Assembly: GCA_002309305.1 (NCBI GenBank)
Contig: DBWR01000019.1
Span: 6,077 to 18,743 of the forward strand
From: Treponema sp. UBA1233
GTDB lineage: Bacteria; Spirochaetota; Spirochaetia; Treponematales; Treponemataceae
Direction: 5' to 3'
Length of the DNA: 12,667 nt
Part shown: positions 1-5,845 of the stretch, piece after piece
Numbering within the stretch: the first letter of the stretch is position 1
Layout of the letters: the number at the start of each line of letters is the position of its first letter
Made by a program: the position numbers and the translations under genes
The notes under the pieces: generated by a model
The model's input: the letters and a program-made list of their open reading frames with translations, nothing else
What the model was told of the DNA's origin: nothing
Databases searched by the model: none

Positions 1-281
1 TCCGGGGAGTTTTTTCCGGTAACAGCAACCCTGTCTCCGTGCTTTACACCGTTTGCCGCAAGCCATTTTGAAAGCTGAACGATTTTCTCATGAGCCTGTC
101 GGTATGTCAGAGTGTTTTTTGCTCCATTCGGGCCTTCAAAATCGGTAAAACAGGCTCGGTCTGGATAGCGTTCCGTGGTAATGTCAAACATTTCCGGAAT
201 TGTGGGCCATTCTCCGTTAAAGACTTTTCCCCTATAGTCATCAAGGAACTTAATTGGATCATGGATTTTCAATTTACTCAT
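1..281 (-). CDS. AMP-dependent acyl-CoA synthetase/ligase, N-terminal part (runs off left edge)
   Basis: An open frame on the minus strand starts at an ATG at 279-281 and runs off the left edge after 93 complete codons with no stop. The start is supported by AGGAG eight bases upstream. The protein begins MSKLKIHDPIKFLDDYRG and continues with features of the N-terminal domain of adenylate-forming ligases: 'TIPEMFDITTERYPDRACF' (about residues 27-45), 'LTYRQAHEKIVQLSKWL' (about 58-74) and 'NGVKHGDRVAV' (77-87). These match the opening of long-chain acyl-CoA synthetases, which activate fatty acids through an acyl-AMP to acyl-CoA. The AMP-binding P-loop and the catalytic domain lie outside the window, so the substrate cannot be read. 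A strong promoter sits just upstream at 318-346. I am fairly sure of the family and unsure of the exact enzyme. Confidence 0.82.
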   Translation of the reverse strand, partial: MSKLKIHDPIKFLDDYRGKVFNGEWPTIPEMFDITTERYPDRACFTDFEGPNGAKNTLTYRQAHEKIVQLSKWLAANGVKHGDRVAVTGKNSP

Positions 282-317
282 TTTTAATACTCCTGAAGAA
301 AAAAGTTCAACCTATAC

Positions 318-346
318 ATTATCTCACAAAATACCAGATATGTCAA
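318..346 (-). promoter_or_regulatory. sigma70 promoter for the acyl-CoA ligase gene
   Basis: On the minus strand a perfect -35 TTGACA (341-346) is followed by a 17-bp spacer and a -10 GATAAT (318-323). The predicted transcription start is near 311, giving a leader of about 30 nt that contains the AGGAG of the ligase gene. The promoter lies between the vapC stop and the ligase ATG, so the ligase is probably transcribed on its own. Confidence 0.75.
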
Positions 347-407
347 AAATTTATGGGATTATTGGAGGAAAAATTGTCTTATGGATTCGCCTGCAACTTT
401 AACAACA

Positions 408-824
408 TCAAATCTGATCTAAATACACAACATTAGCTTCTGTGACCTGATTTAACTGTGAATCATTTGTATAAAAACAATCACATTCGCAGTCCATGCT
501 AGCAGCCAGTTGAATTGAGTCACCTAGTTTTATGCTAGGATATTTGGTCCGAATTTTGGCGGCTTTTTCGGCAATTTGTTCAGTTACAAAGCATTTTAAA
601 ACACCTATTTTTGAAAGGAATTCTCTATATAGCTCAATACTTTGCAAATCATTCTTGCTATAGGGTTTTACGAGAAATTCTGCATCTGTTATCGTGGATG
701 TATAAAATTCTGATTTATCATCCAAACCTTGTACGATGAAATCAAGAACTTTATCCGCATAAGGCTGTTGATTTTCCACCAAATAGATTATGGGATTTGT
801 ATCAAGAAAAATCCGTTTATACAT
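408..824 (-). CDS. vapC: VapC-type PIN-domain ribonuclease toxin
   Basis: This 138-aa PIN-domain protein is probably the toxin of a type II toxin-antitoxin pair. PIN toxins are Mg-dependent RNases with four conserved acidic residues, and likely candidates here are D8 (in IFLDTNPIIY), E49 (in TDAEF), D102 (in KLGDS) and D121 (in YTNDSQL). The length is typical of VapC. An in-frame ATG exists at 887, but MYKRIFLDTN at 824 is the usual VapC N-terminus, and its ATG overlaps the stop of the upstream antitoxin by 8 nt (ATGTATAA), which suggests translational coupling. The gene is transcribed from the antitoxin side. The target RNA cannot be inferred. Confidence 0.85.
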   Translation of the reverse strand: MYKRIFLDTNPIIYLVENQQPYADKVLDFIVQGLDDKSEFYTSTITDAEFLVKPYSKNDLQSIELYREFLSKIGVLKCFVTEQIAEKAAKIRTKYPSIKLGDSIQLAASMDCECDCFYTNDSQLNQVTEANVVYLDQI

Positions 825-1053
825 TCTCCCTATACTCTCCTCGCAACTGTTTCTGATAATCAAGAATGTTGGTTCCATCCCATGCATGAGACTTTCCCAT
901 AAATGATTTCACAAGGGCTACATTTTCTGAATGCGTCCTTTCTTTTTCAGAACAAGAATTTTTTTTCTTTTCAACAAGCCTGAAAATTAATTGATCAACT
1001 TCCATTTGGCTTTGCTTGTCCAAATTTTCATAGGCCAATGCAGCATCTGACAT
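817..1053 (-). CDS. putative VapB-type antitoxin of the PIN toxin
   Basis: A 78-aa protein starts MSDAALAYENLDKQSQ and overlaps the PIN toxin gene by 8 nt. The ATG at 1053 is chosen because GGAGGAGG lies eight bases upstream. The longer reading frame would begin with TTG inside that Shine-Dalgarno sequence. The N-terminal half (about residues 9-28, LDKQSQMEVDQLIFRL) looks like a single amphipathic helix of the kind that opens small RelB- or DUF2281-like antitoxins. The charged C-terminus (WDGTNILDYQKQLRGEY) could be the toxin-wrapping segment. I do not recognise a named antitoxin family. The role is inferred from size, order and overlap. A possible -10 (TAAAAT) lies just upstream, near 1087-1092, with only a weak -35. 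Confidence 0.7.
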   Translation of the reverse strand: MSDAALAYENLDKQSQMEVDQLIFRLVEKKKNSCSEKERTHSENVALVKSFMGKSHAWDGTNILDYQKQLRGEYRENV

Positions 1054-1193
1054 ATCATGTACCTCCTCCAAATCAAATATACTTCATTTTACCATGAAAA
1101 CAGGGAAAAGTCGACATGGAATGCGGTAAACTGGATGTCACGCAGCCATGGATAAATAAATCGCAGGTAAAACCCTTTTCCCAAACCTACCCT

Positions 1194-1553
1194 TTATTTC
1201 CAGGTTTCCCATGTTTTTTGGGCAAGTCCTACCGTCGCCAGATTCTTTCCGTTGCGGCATACGGGCTGCTTTAGGAGTTTTAGCTGGTTTTCAAAAAGCT
1301 TGTCGGCCTTTTCGCTGTCGTCAAGATATGCAATGCTGGCATAATCCTTCGACTTTTTGTCGGTCATCACTTCGATTGCATCTGCCCTGCTTCCTGTCTC
1401 TTTGGCAATTGCATCCACCACGCTGTCAAACTCACCGCGGCTCATCTCATTTTCCTTTAAGTCGACGAACTGAAATTGAATGCGCCGTTCCTTGAAAAAC
1501 CGCTGTGCAGTCTTCACGTCAAAGTTTTTGTTTGTCCCGAAAATCTGAATCAT
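1194..1553 (-). CDS. ArsC/Spx-family thioredoxin-fold protein lacking the catalytic cysteine
   Basis: A 119-aa protein of the ArsC/Spx/YffB family. The whole fold is recognisable: the N-terminal strand MIQIFGTNK, 'IQFQFVDLKENEMSRGEFDSVV' (about 25-46) and the C-terminal 'LLKQPVCRNGKNLATVG' (93-109). The usual active-site C-x2-C is absent. The loop reads TNKNFDVKTAQRF, with N10 where the cysteine belongs, and the conserved Arg-Pro before the last strand is Gln-Pro (Q96-P97). The only cysteine is C99. It is therefore unlikely to reduce arsenate or form an Spx-type redox switch, and may act as a binding or adaptor protein. It follows a CxxC-containing relative 54 nt upstream on the same strand, so it may be a diverged duplicate. 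There is no Shine-Dalgarno; see the promoter at 1560-1568. Confidence 0.75.
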   Translation of the reverse strand: MIQIFGTNKNFDVKTAQRFFKERRIQFQFVDLKENEMSRGEFDSVVDAIAKETGSRADAIEVMTDKKSKDYASIAYLDDSEKADKLFENQLKLLKQPVCRNGKNLATVGLAQKTWETWK

Positions 1554-1559
1554 GCGGAA

Positions 1560-1568
1560 AGTATAGCA
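1560..1568 (-). promoter_or_regulatory. extended -10 element (TGCTATACT) ahead of the cysteine-less ArsC-like gene
   Basis: On the minus strand TGC (1566-1568) precedes TATACT (1560-1565), an extended -10. Only six bases separate it from the ATG at 1553, so a transcript starting about seven bases downstream would begin at the start codon. No Shine-Dalgarno and no clear -35 are visible. The gene may also be reached by read-through from upstream. Confidence 0.45.
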
Positions 1569-1607
1569 TAATTGCAGAAAAAGGTGTATTGGATTAAAGG
1601 CTATACC

Positions 1608-1964
1608 TTAGACTTTCAAAGCCGCTTTCCATTCCACTTCTTTAAAGCCCGTGCAAACTGCATCGTCGGTCACAAGCAGGGGTCTTTTTACCAGCATGCC
1701 GTCGCTTGCCAAGAGCTTAAACTGCTCGTCCTCGCTCATGTTCGGGAGTTTTGCGGAAAGTTCCATCTCACGGTAAAGGATTCCGCTGGTGTTGAAAAAC
1801 TTTTTAAGCGGAAGCCCGGATTTCTTGTGTAATACACGCAGGGTCTTTTCGTCCGGATGTTCGCCCTTAATGTCGATTTTCTTGTAGTCCACACCCTTTG
1901 CCTCAAGCCAGGCAAGAGCCTTTTTGCATGTGGAACATCGGTCGTAACAATAGACTTTGATCAT
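1608..1964 (-). CDS. ArsC/Spx-family protein with CxxC (arsenate reductase-like, Spx/MgsR/YffB group)
   Basis: A 118-aa protein of the ArsC family with the redox motif YDRCSTCKKAL (C10 and C13). The conserved Arg-Pro (R94-P95 in LVKRPLLV) that positions the thiol and anion is present. 'VDYKKIDIKGEHPDEKTLRVL' (about 25-45) and 'LPLKKFFNTSGILYREM' (51-67) are typical of the Spx/MgsR/YffB branch, which is annotated as 'arsenate reductase family' but often has other or unknown roles. No ars genes (pump or ArsR) are nearby, so an arsenate role is doubtful. The start is supported by AAGGAG nine bases upstream. It lies 57 nt after the TcdA-like gene and 54 nt before its cysteine-less relative, probably in one operon. 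Confidence 0.82.
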   Translation of the reverse strand: MIKVYCYDRCSTCKKALAWLEAKGVDYKKIDIKGEHPDEKTLRVLHKKSGLPLKKFFNTSGILYREMELSAKLPNMSEDEQFKLLASDGMLVKRPLLVTDDAVCTGFKEVEWKAALKV

Positions 1965-2021
1965 GGTGTTTTACTCCTTAATACTGTAAATTAATTCCAG
2001 ACAATCAGCATAAACTCATCT

Positions 2022-2807
2022 TTATTTGATTGCTGCCCTAGCCCTTGCGGTTGCCTCTTGCGTCAAATCCTTTATGATTTCACTTGCGATGATTAGGCCT
2101 GCTACGGAAGGGACGAATGCGTTGCTTCCGGGGGTGTCGCGGCGTTCCGTGCATTTGTGCTGGGCTCCAGGCGGGCAGATGCAGTGCGCTCGGCAGCTGA
2201 TTGCCATGTCCTCAATCGGGCGGAGAGCTTTTTCTGTTGAATAGACGACTTTTACGTCCTTGATTTTGCGTTTCTTACATTCCTGCCTCATTACGCGGGC
2301 AAGCGGACAAACTGAAGTCTCTGAAATATCCGCCACCTTGAACTGGGTCGGATCCATTTTGTTTCCGGCTCCCATGCTGCAGATGATTTTAGTTCCGGCT
2401 TCCTTTGCCTGCATAATCAGGTTGATTTTGGCGGTGACTGTATCTACGGCATCGACGACATAATCATATTTCGTAAAGTCAAATTGGTCGCGGGTCTCAG
2501 GAAGATAAAAGCATTTGTGGACGTTCACTTCGGCCTTAGGATTGATGTCAAGGATGCGCTCCTTCATCACGTCGACCTTGTATTTTCCAACAGTCGAATG
2601 GGTGGCAATAATCTGCCTGTTCAGATTTGTGAGGCAGACTTTATCATCATCAACAAGATCAATATGCTGAATCCCCGAGCGGACAAGGGCCTCAACCGTA
2701 TATCCCCCAACTCCGCCAATCCCGAATACGGCAACGTGGGCAGCGTTCAGAATCTGCATCGCCTCCTTGCCTATAATCAATTCCGTTCGTGAAAACTGAT
2801 TTAACAT
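2022..2807 (-). CDS. tcdA: tRNA threonylcarbamoyladenosine dehydratase (TcdA/YgdL, ThiF/E1 superfamily)
   Basis: A 261-aa E1-like protein. It has the nucleotide-binding glycine loop FGIGGVGG (28-35), the following acidic stretch LVDDD (51-55), the ThiF-type LTNLNRQI (59-66), and the signature C-x3-C-x-CPPG-x4-C segment (C205, C209, C211, C219), followed by PGSNAFVPSVAGLI (226-239). This matches the YgdL/CsdL/TcdA family, which uses ATP to cyclise t6A at tRNA position 37 to the cyclic form. Length is normal for the family. Its ATG overlaps the end of the HD-domain gene by 7 nt, so the two are translationally coupled. The two ArsC-like genes follow on the same strand. Confidence 0.88.
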   Translation of the reverse strand: MLNQFSRTELIIGKEAMQILNAAHVAVFGIGGVGGYTVEALVRSGIQHIDLVDDDKVCLTNLNRQIIATHSTVGKYKVDVMKERILDINPKAEVNVHKCFYLPETRDQFDFTKYDYVVDAVDTVTAKINLIMQAKEAGTKIICSMGAGNKMDPTQFKVADISETSVCPLARVMRQECKKRKIKDVKVVYSTEKALRPIEDMAISCRAHCICPPGAQHKCTERRDTPGSNAFVPSVAGLIIASEIIKDLTQEATARARAAIK

Positions 2808-3367
2808 CCGATTTCCTCGTGCCTTGTTCGCATTGCAAGGATGCAGTCCTGAATTACATCATTCAACTCAACTCCCATTAGCTGAACTCCCGCCTTGATT
2901 ACCTCACGGTTACAGCCTGCCGCAAAATTGAGGGCCTTGAATTTCTTTGTGACGGACTTTACTTCCATGTCGGTTACGGATTTACTGGGGCGCGCCATGG
3001 CACAGGCAAAAATCAAACCTGTAAGCTCATCAACCGTGTACAAGACTTTTTCCATTATATGCTCCGGCTTTACATCCACCGTGATATTCCAACCGTGGCT
3101 CTGAACCGCATGAACAAGCTGCTCGTCAATCTCCGGGTAATTTGATTTTTCTGCACTAAAGATCTCAAGGCATTTCGTGCAGTGACTGTCCGGTGCAACT
3201 TCAAAATCAATGTCATGAAGGATGCCCACGCTTTCCCAATAATCGGGGGACTCTCCATATTTTTCCGCAAAATAACGCATCGCAAGGCCCACAGTTTTAC
3301 AATGCCGCAGCAAAGTCTCGCCGTGCACATATTTCCGCAACAATTCAAAAGCAGTATCTGGATTCAT
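2801..3367 (-). CDS. HD-domain protein (predicted metal-dependent phosphohydrolase)
   Basis: A 188-aa protein with an HD-type arrangement: H22 (LLRHC), the doublet H51-D52 (GILHDIDF), H91 (VQSHG) and D113 (TVDELTG). These are the usual metal ligands of small HD hydrolases, enzymes that act on nucleotides or other phosphoesters. 'GILHDIDFEVAPDSH' is characteristic of a widespread group of bacterial HD proteins without an assigned substrate. The start ATG at 3367 has AGGA seven bases upstream and an extended -10 further up. The 3' end overlaps the TcdA-like gene. No catalytic residue appears missing. The substrate is unknown. Confidence 0.82.
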   Translation of the reverse strand: MNPDTAFELLRKYVHGETLLRHCKTVGLAMRYFAEKYGESPDYWESVGILHDIDFEVAPDSHCTKCLEIFSAEKSNYPEIDEQLVHAVQSHGWNITVDVKPEHIMEKVLYTVDELTGLIFACAMARPSKSVTDMEVKSVTKKFKALNFAAGCNREVIKAGVQLMGVELNDVIQDCILAMRTRHEEIGC

Positions 3368-3394
3368 TTTGTTTTCCTATTTAAGAGATGGGTA

Positions 3395-3403
3395 ATTATA
3401 GCA
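3395..3403 (-). promoter_or_regulatory. extended -10 promoter (TGCTATAAT) for the HD-tcdA operon
   Basis: On the minus strand TGC (3401-3403) plus a consensus TATAAT (3395-3400) forms an extended -10. The predicted start is near 3388, about 20 nt before the ATG of the HD gene. No good -35 lies 16-18 bp upstream, which fits an extended -10 promoter. The 101-bp gap after the DUF1810 gene holds nothing else I can support. Confidence 0.6.
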
Positions 3404-3468
3404 GAAATGTGTATTATGCTCTAGTAGCTGGGTTATTTTTGGTTCACTGATTATCGGGATCTACCTTC

Positions 3469-3921
3469 TCAGCATTGAATTTCCTTCTGCGCCATCTCTA
3501 CCGTCTGCCCGTCCATCTCGCCGCCAAAATATTTTTCCAGCACAGCCTTGAACACCCGAGCTTCCTTTTCATATTTTGAATCATGTCCTGATGCAAACAA
3601 AAAGAGCGTCATGGAAGATTTTAGCTTTAAGTCGTCAGGGTAGCCCATCACCTGAGTTGCGTTGTTTGATTCAAGGACAAGAAGGCTTTCAGAAATTTCC
3701 ACAAGATGCGAGCGAAGCAGATCGTCCGCAAGATATTCCCGCGCTTCTTCAATTCCTTTGATTCCATAGTACTGTGAAATCTCACTGAATCCAAGGCCCT
3801 CCAGTTGTGGGAAGATGTACCACATCCAGTGGCTCTGCTTTTGTCCGCTACGGATTTCGGCAAGGGCAGTTTCGTAGTCGTGTTCTTGTGCTTTTTTGAA
3901 TCGGGTCAGGTCGCGGGGCAT
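3469..3921 (-). CDS. DUF1810 family protein
   Basis: A 150-aa protein that matches the whole DUF1810 family pattern: DLTRFKKAQEHDYETALAEI (4-23), the hallmark SHWMWYIFPQLEGLG (30-44), IEEAREYL (57-64) and DLKLKSSMTLF (97-107). The biochemical function is unknown. The family is widespread in bacteria and also occurs in large DNA viruses and fungi. The start ATG at 3921 has AAGGAG six bases upstream. The gene begins inside the last 16 nt of a short upstream ORF, so its translation may be coupled to it. It is followed by the HD-tcdA operon, which has its own promoter. Confidence 0.85.
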   Translation of the reverse strand: MPRDLTRFKKAQEHDYETALAEIRSGQKQSHWMWYIFPQLEGLGFSEISQYYGIKGIEEAREYLADDLLRSHLVEISESLLVLESNNATQVMGYPDDLKLKSSMTLFLFASGHDSKYEKEARVFKAVLEKYFGGEMDGQTVEMAQKEIQC

Positions 3922-4040
3922 AGGGGGCTCCTTATATTGTTTTCAATAGATTTCATGTGCTCCATAAAATCGGAATACTTTTCTTTTGTTATCTTCGGAT
4001 CATATTCCTCTTTTGTCGGCCACCAGTTTTCTTCACTCAT
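3906..4040 (-). CDS. 44-codon ORF, probably the N-terminal remnant of a longer protein, overlapping DUF1810
   Basis: A short minus-strand frame of 44 codons begins MSEENWWPTKEEYDPKITKE and ends in TGA inside the DUF1810 gene (16-nt overlap). It has its own Shine-Dalgarno (GGAG, nine bases upstream) and an extended -10 promoter, so it is likely expressed. The 'NWWP-x-EEY-x-P-x-IT' opening resembles, from memory, the first residues of longer restriction- or HNH/AAA-type proteins in anaerobic bacteria. The tail (IENNIRSPLCPAT) shows no such likeness. I infer a truncated gene whose 3' part was lost or replaced, now acting at most as a leader for DUF1810. It could instead be a genuine small protein. 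Family assignment is weak. Confidence 0.5.
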   Translation of the reverse strand: MSEENWWPTKEEYDPKITKEKYSDFMEHMKSIENNIRSPLCPAT

Positions 4041-4060
4041 CGCCTACCGCTCCTCCTCAT

Positions 4061-4069
4061 ATTATACCA
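4061..4069 (-). promoter_or_regulatory. extended -10 promoter (TGGTATAAT) for the short ORF and DUF1810
   Basis: On the minus strand TGG (4067-4069) precedes a perfect TATAAT (4061-4066). The predicted start is near 4054, so the leader is only about 14 nt and holds part of the Shine-Dalgarno region. No clear -35 is seen. Confidence 0.55.
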
Positions 4070-4127
4070 CACTTTTATCATTTATAAAAACTCCCCCTCC
4101 AGTCCCTCAATGCGACATTCGCCTAAC

Positions 4128-4637
4128 TCAATCCTCATCGAGATATGTTATTGGCCTGTTGATAAAATCTTCGAATGCATTTCCTTTCCAGCGTTCGTTA
4201 TCTTTGTTAGCTTGCTTGAGTTTCTCTGTTAAGGTTTCTGCAATCTCCTTGCTTAGTAACTCTCCTGAATGTCCTCCGTGCCATTTAATATGAATGTCTT
4301 TTTCAAAGTTTTCGGCACGCATTTTTGTCTCTTTTGAAAGGTCAAAGGCGTCGAAGATTTCCATGTCTGCATAATGAATTATTTTGCCGTCTTTTTTCCA
4401 ACTTTCATCTTCGTAGGCTTCTGAAATAAACTTGCCAACTATGGCGATACCGTCGTTGTCTGTTCCAACCTGCAGAAGAACAAACATGTCATTCGGCTTA
4501 AGCTCTTCCCATTCACGCACCGACCAGTCGAATTGATCAGGGTATTCTCCTCTTTTGACATGAGAAACAATGTCGAGATGCCTTTCCATTTTGTAAGATG
4601 AAATTGCCGGATTCCAGCGTAAGATGTAAACGTTCAT
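4128..4637 (-). CDS. EVE/PUA-like domain protein
   Basis: A 169-aa protein starting MNVYILRWNPAISSYK. The ATG at 4637 is preferred because GGAGG lies six bases upstream; the longer frame from 4670 has none. The layout suggests a PUA/EVE-type fold: an N-terminal strand with a tryptophan (YILRWNP, 4-10), WSVREWEELKPNDMFVLLQVG (about 38-58) where such proteins have 'GD-x-v-x-f', and then GIAIVGKFISEAY (62-74). The C-terminal KWHGGHSGELLSKE-like segment (about 117-130) resembles parts of standalone EVE-like proteins found near restriction genes. EVE domains bind modified bases in DNA or RNA. Neighbours are the HIRAN-like gene upstream and the truncated NWWP gene downstream. The assignment rests on motif memory only. 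Confidence 0.55.
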   Translation of the reverse strand: MNVYILRWNPAISSYKMERHLDIVSHVKRGEYPDQFDWSVREWEELKPNDMFVLLQVGTDNDGIAIVGKFISEAYEDESWKKDGKIIHYADMEIFDAFDLSKETKMRAENFEKDIHIKWHGGHSGELLSKEIAETLTEKLKQANKDNERWKGNAFEDFINRPITYLDED

Positions 4638-4661
4638 ATTCAACCTCCAAATGTAATTATC

Positions 4662-4667
4662 ATTATA
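4662..4667 (-). promoter_or_regulatory. -10 hexamer (TATAAT) ahead of the EVE-like gene
   Basis: A perfect TATAAT lies on the minus strand 24 nt before the ATG at 4637 and upstream of the GGAGG. I see no convincing -35. It lies in the 84-bp gap after the HIRAN-like gene and would allow separate transcription. Confidence 0.4.
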
Positions 4668-4721
4668 CAATAGAATTTTCTAAAATGGCACCCCATTCTT
4701 TGAGCAGATCTTGCTCCACCT

Positions 4722-5666
4722 CTAGAGTTTAAGTTCAACAACAATGCCTTTGTCGCTCAGGCTGCACAGCTTTCCGTCGTAGTTCATCTTCTTTGGCTTT
4801 GCCTCACGGATGATTTTTGCGGCAAGGGCCCGAATGTGGCCGGCTTTTTCAAGTCCCGGGTTTCCGCTGATTTTGGCGGAAGGGTTTTCGATGTTCACGA
4901 TGATTGCGTTACGATCCTGGAGATTGTAGGGTTCAGCCTGTACAGCGCATTCTAGGCTTTTGTAAAAGTCATGCTTTGCCCTGCGGATTTTTTCGGCGGC
5001 CCCAAGGAGATTGTCACAGCTCAAGTTGTCGCAGAGTTTTCCCAGAGCGTCCGGACACATTTCGTCCTCCCAATTGTAGAAGCTAGTTCCAACCAACGGA
5101 AGTGTTAGAGTCACCGTATTGTCCTTAAGGTAGCGCATAAAGGCTTGGTCCAAAGTCTCGCGGCTTGAGTCAAAGTTCAGCTTCTTTTTTGCCGAGTTGA
5201 ACAAAAGGGGAATGGTATCCGGCAGAATATTCTGCATTTCTCCGTAGCAGAGTGAAAAAAGAATTTCCGCACAAAGATCTTCCATAATGAATGAAGACAG
5301 CTGGGGGAATTTCTCAAACACTGATCTGCGGCGAAGATAGAGCTCCCCCGCCAAAAGAGAATCCTTTGAGTCCACTGCGGCAAGGAGCGGCCCGATGTGA
5401 ACAAGAAAATCAAAGGTGTCGAAATCGGAAACGTCAACATCGCCTGCGACATAGACAAAAGGATTTGCGTTTTCCCCTTCCTGCAAATAGATGTAATAGC
5501 TTGGAGTAAAATATGAACTGGAAGCGATTTTCTGATAGCCCCCTTCCAAAAGTTCATCTTCCCTTAGCGCCTCCGTCACTTTTCCAACGAAATCAATCTG
5601 ACCGGTTCTGCTCTTGCTGAATTCAAACCAGGCCGCCGCCGTCTTAATCAAAATCTGCCTTTCCAT
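4722..5666 (-). CDS. protein with C-terminal HIRAN-like domain
   Basis: A 314-aa protein. The start at 5666 (MERQILIKTAAAWFEF) is chosen because AGGAGG lies just upstream; the longer frame from 5711 has no such support. Residues 1-180 are a domain I do not recognise, rich in aromatic and leucine residues. Residues from about 187 look like a HIRAN domain: TLPLVGTSFYNWED (188-201), then the core QAEPYNLQDRNAIIV (243-257), which matches the family pattern E-P-x-N-x-x-D-x-N-A-I-x-V, and GHIRALAAKII (276-286), where HIRAN has 'G-x-[IL]-x-x-x-x-A'. HIRAN domains bind DNA ends or damaged DNA and occur in HLTF/Rad5-type helicases and as standalone bacterial proteins. No helicase or nuclease motif is present here, so a partner enzyme is expected. 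The EVE-like gene follows on the same strand. Confidence 0.62.
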   Translation of the reverse strand: MERQILIKTAAAWFEFSKSRTGQIDFVGKVTEALREDELLEGGYQKIASSSYFTPSYYIYLQEGENANPFVYVAGDVDVSDFDTFDFLVHIGPLLAAVDSKDSLLAGELYLRRRSVFEKFPQLSSFIMEDLCAEILFSLCYGEMQNILPDTIPLLFNSAKKKLNFDSSRETLDQAFMRYLKDNTVTLTLPLVGTSFYNWEDEMCPDALGKLCDNLSCDNLLGAAEKIRRAKHDFYKSLECAVQAEPYNLQDRNAIIVNIENPSAKISGNPGLEKAGHIRALAAKIIREAKPKKMNYDGKLCSLSDKGIVVELKL

Positions 5667-5709
5667 AATCTTCCTCCTTCTTAGGTTTTTTCCCTTTACT
5701 TCTATCACC

Positions 5710-5715
5710 ATTATA
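5710..5715 (-). promoter_or_regulatory. -10 hexamer (TATAAT) ahead of the HIRAN-like gene
   Basis: TATAAT on the minus strand, 44 nt before the chosen ATG at 5666 and upstream of AGGAGG. There is no TG extension and no clear -35. The rest of the 5667-5845 gap, which is AT-rich, shows no convincing terminator. Confidence 0.35.
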
Positions 5716-5845
5716 AATCAAGGGGTGTAGCAGGAAATGAAGCAGGGTAGTTTTTTTAAGAAATTTTATGGGGATTTCAACAAGATAATCAGTCTTTAAT
5801 TGTCTTTTTTGGGAGAAAATGTATCTATTTCTCGAATTCCACTTT

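Noticed and set aside
408..887. Longer PIN toxin starting at 887
   Set aside because: The extra 21 residues overlap the antitoxin deeply and lie before the canonical VapC N-terminus; the ATG at 824 with 8-nt overlap is the normal arrangement.
1608..1964. Arsenate resistance role for the ArsC-like gene
   Set aside because: There is no ArsR, ArsB or Acr3 gene nearby, and the motif fits the Spx/MgsR/YffB branch, so an arsenic function is not supported.
4695..4709. GAGCA-x5-TGCTC hairpin downstream of the HIRAN-like gene as terminator
   Set aside because: The stem is only 5 bp and is followed by AAAG, not a T-run, on the minus strand.
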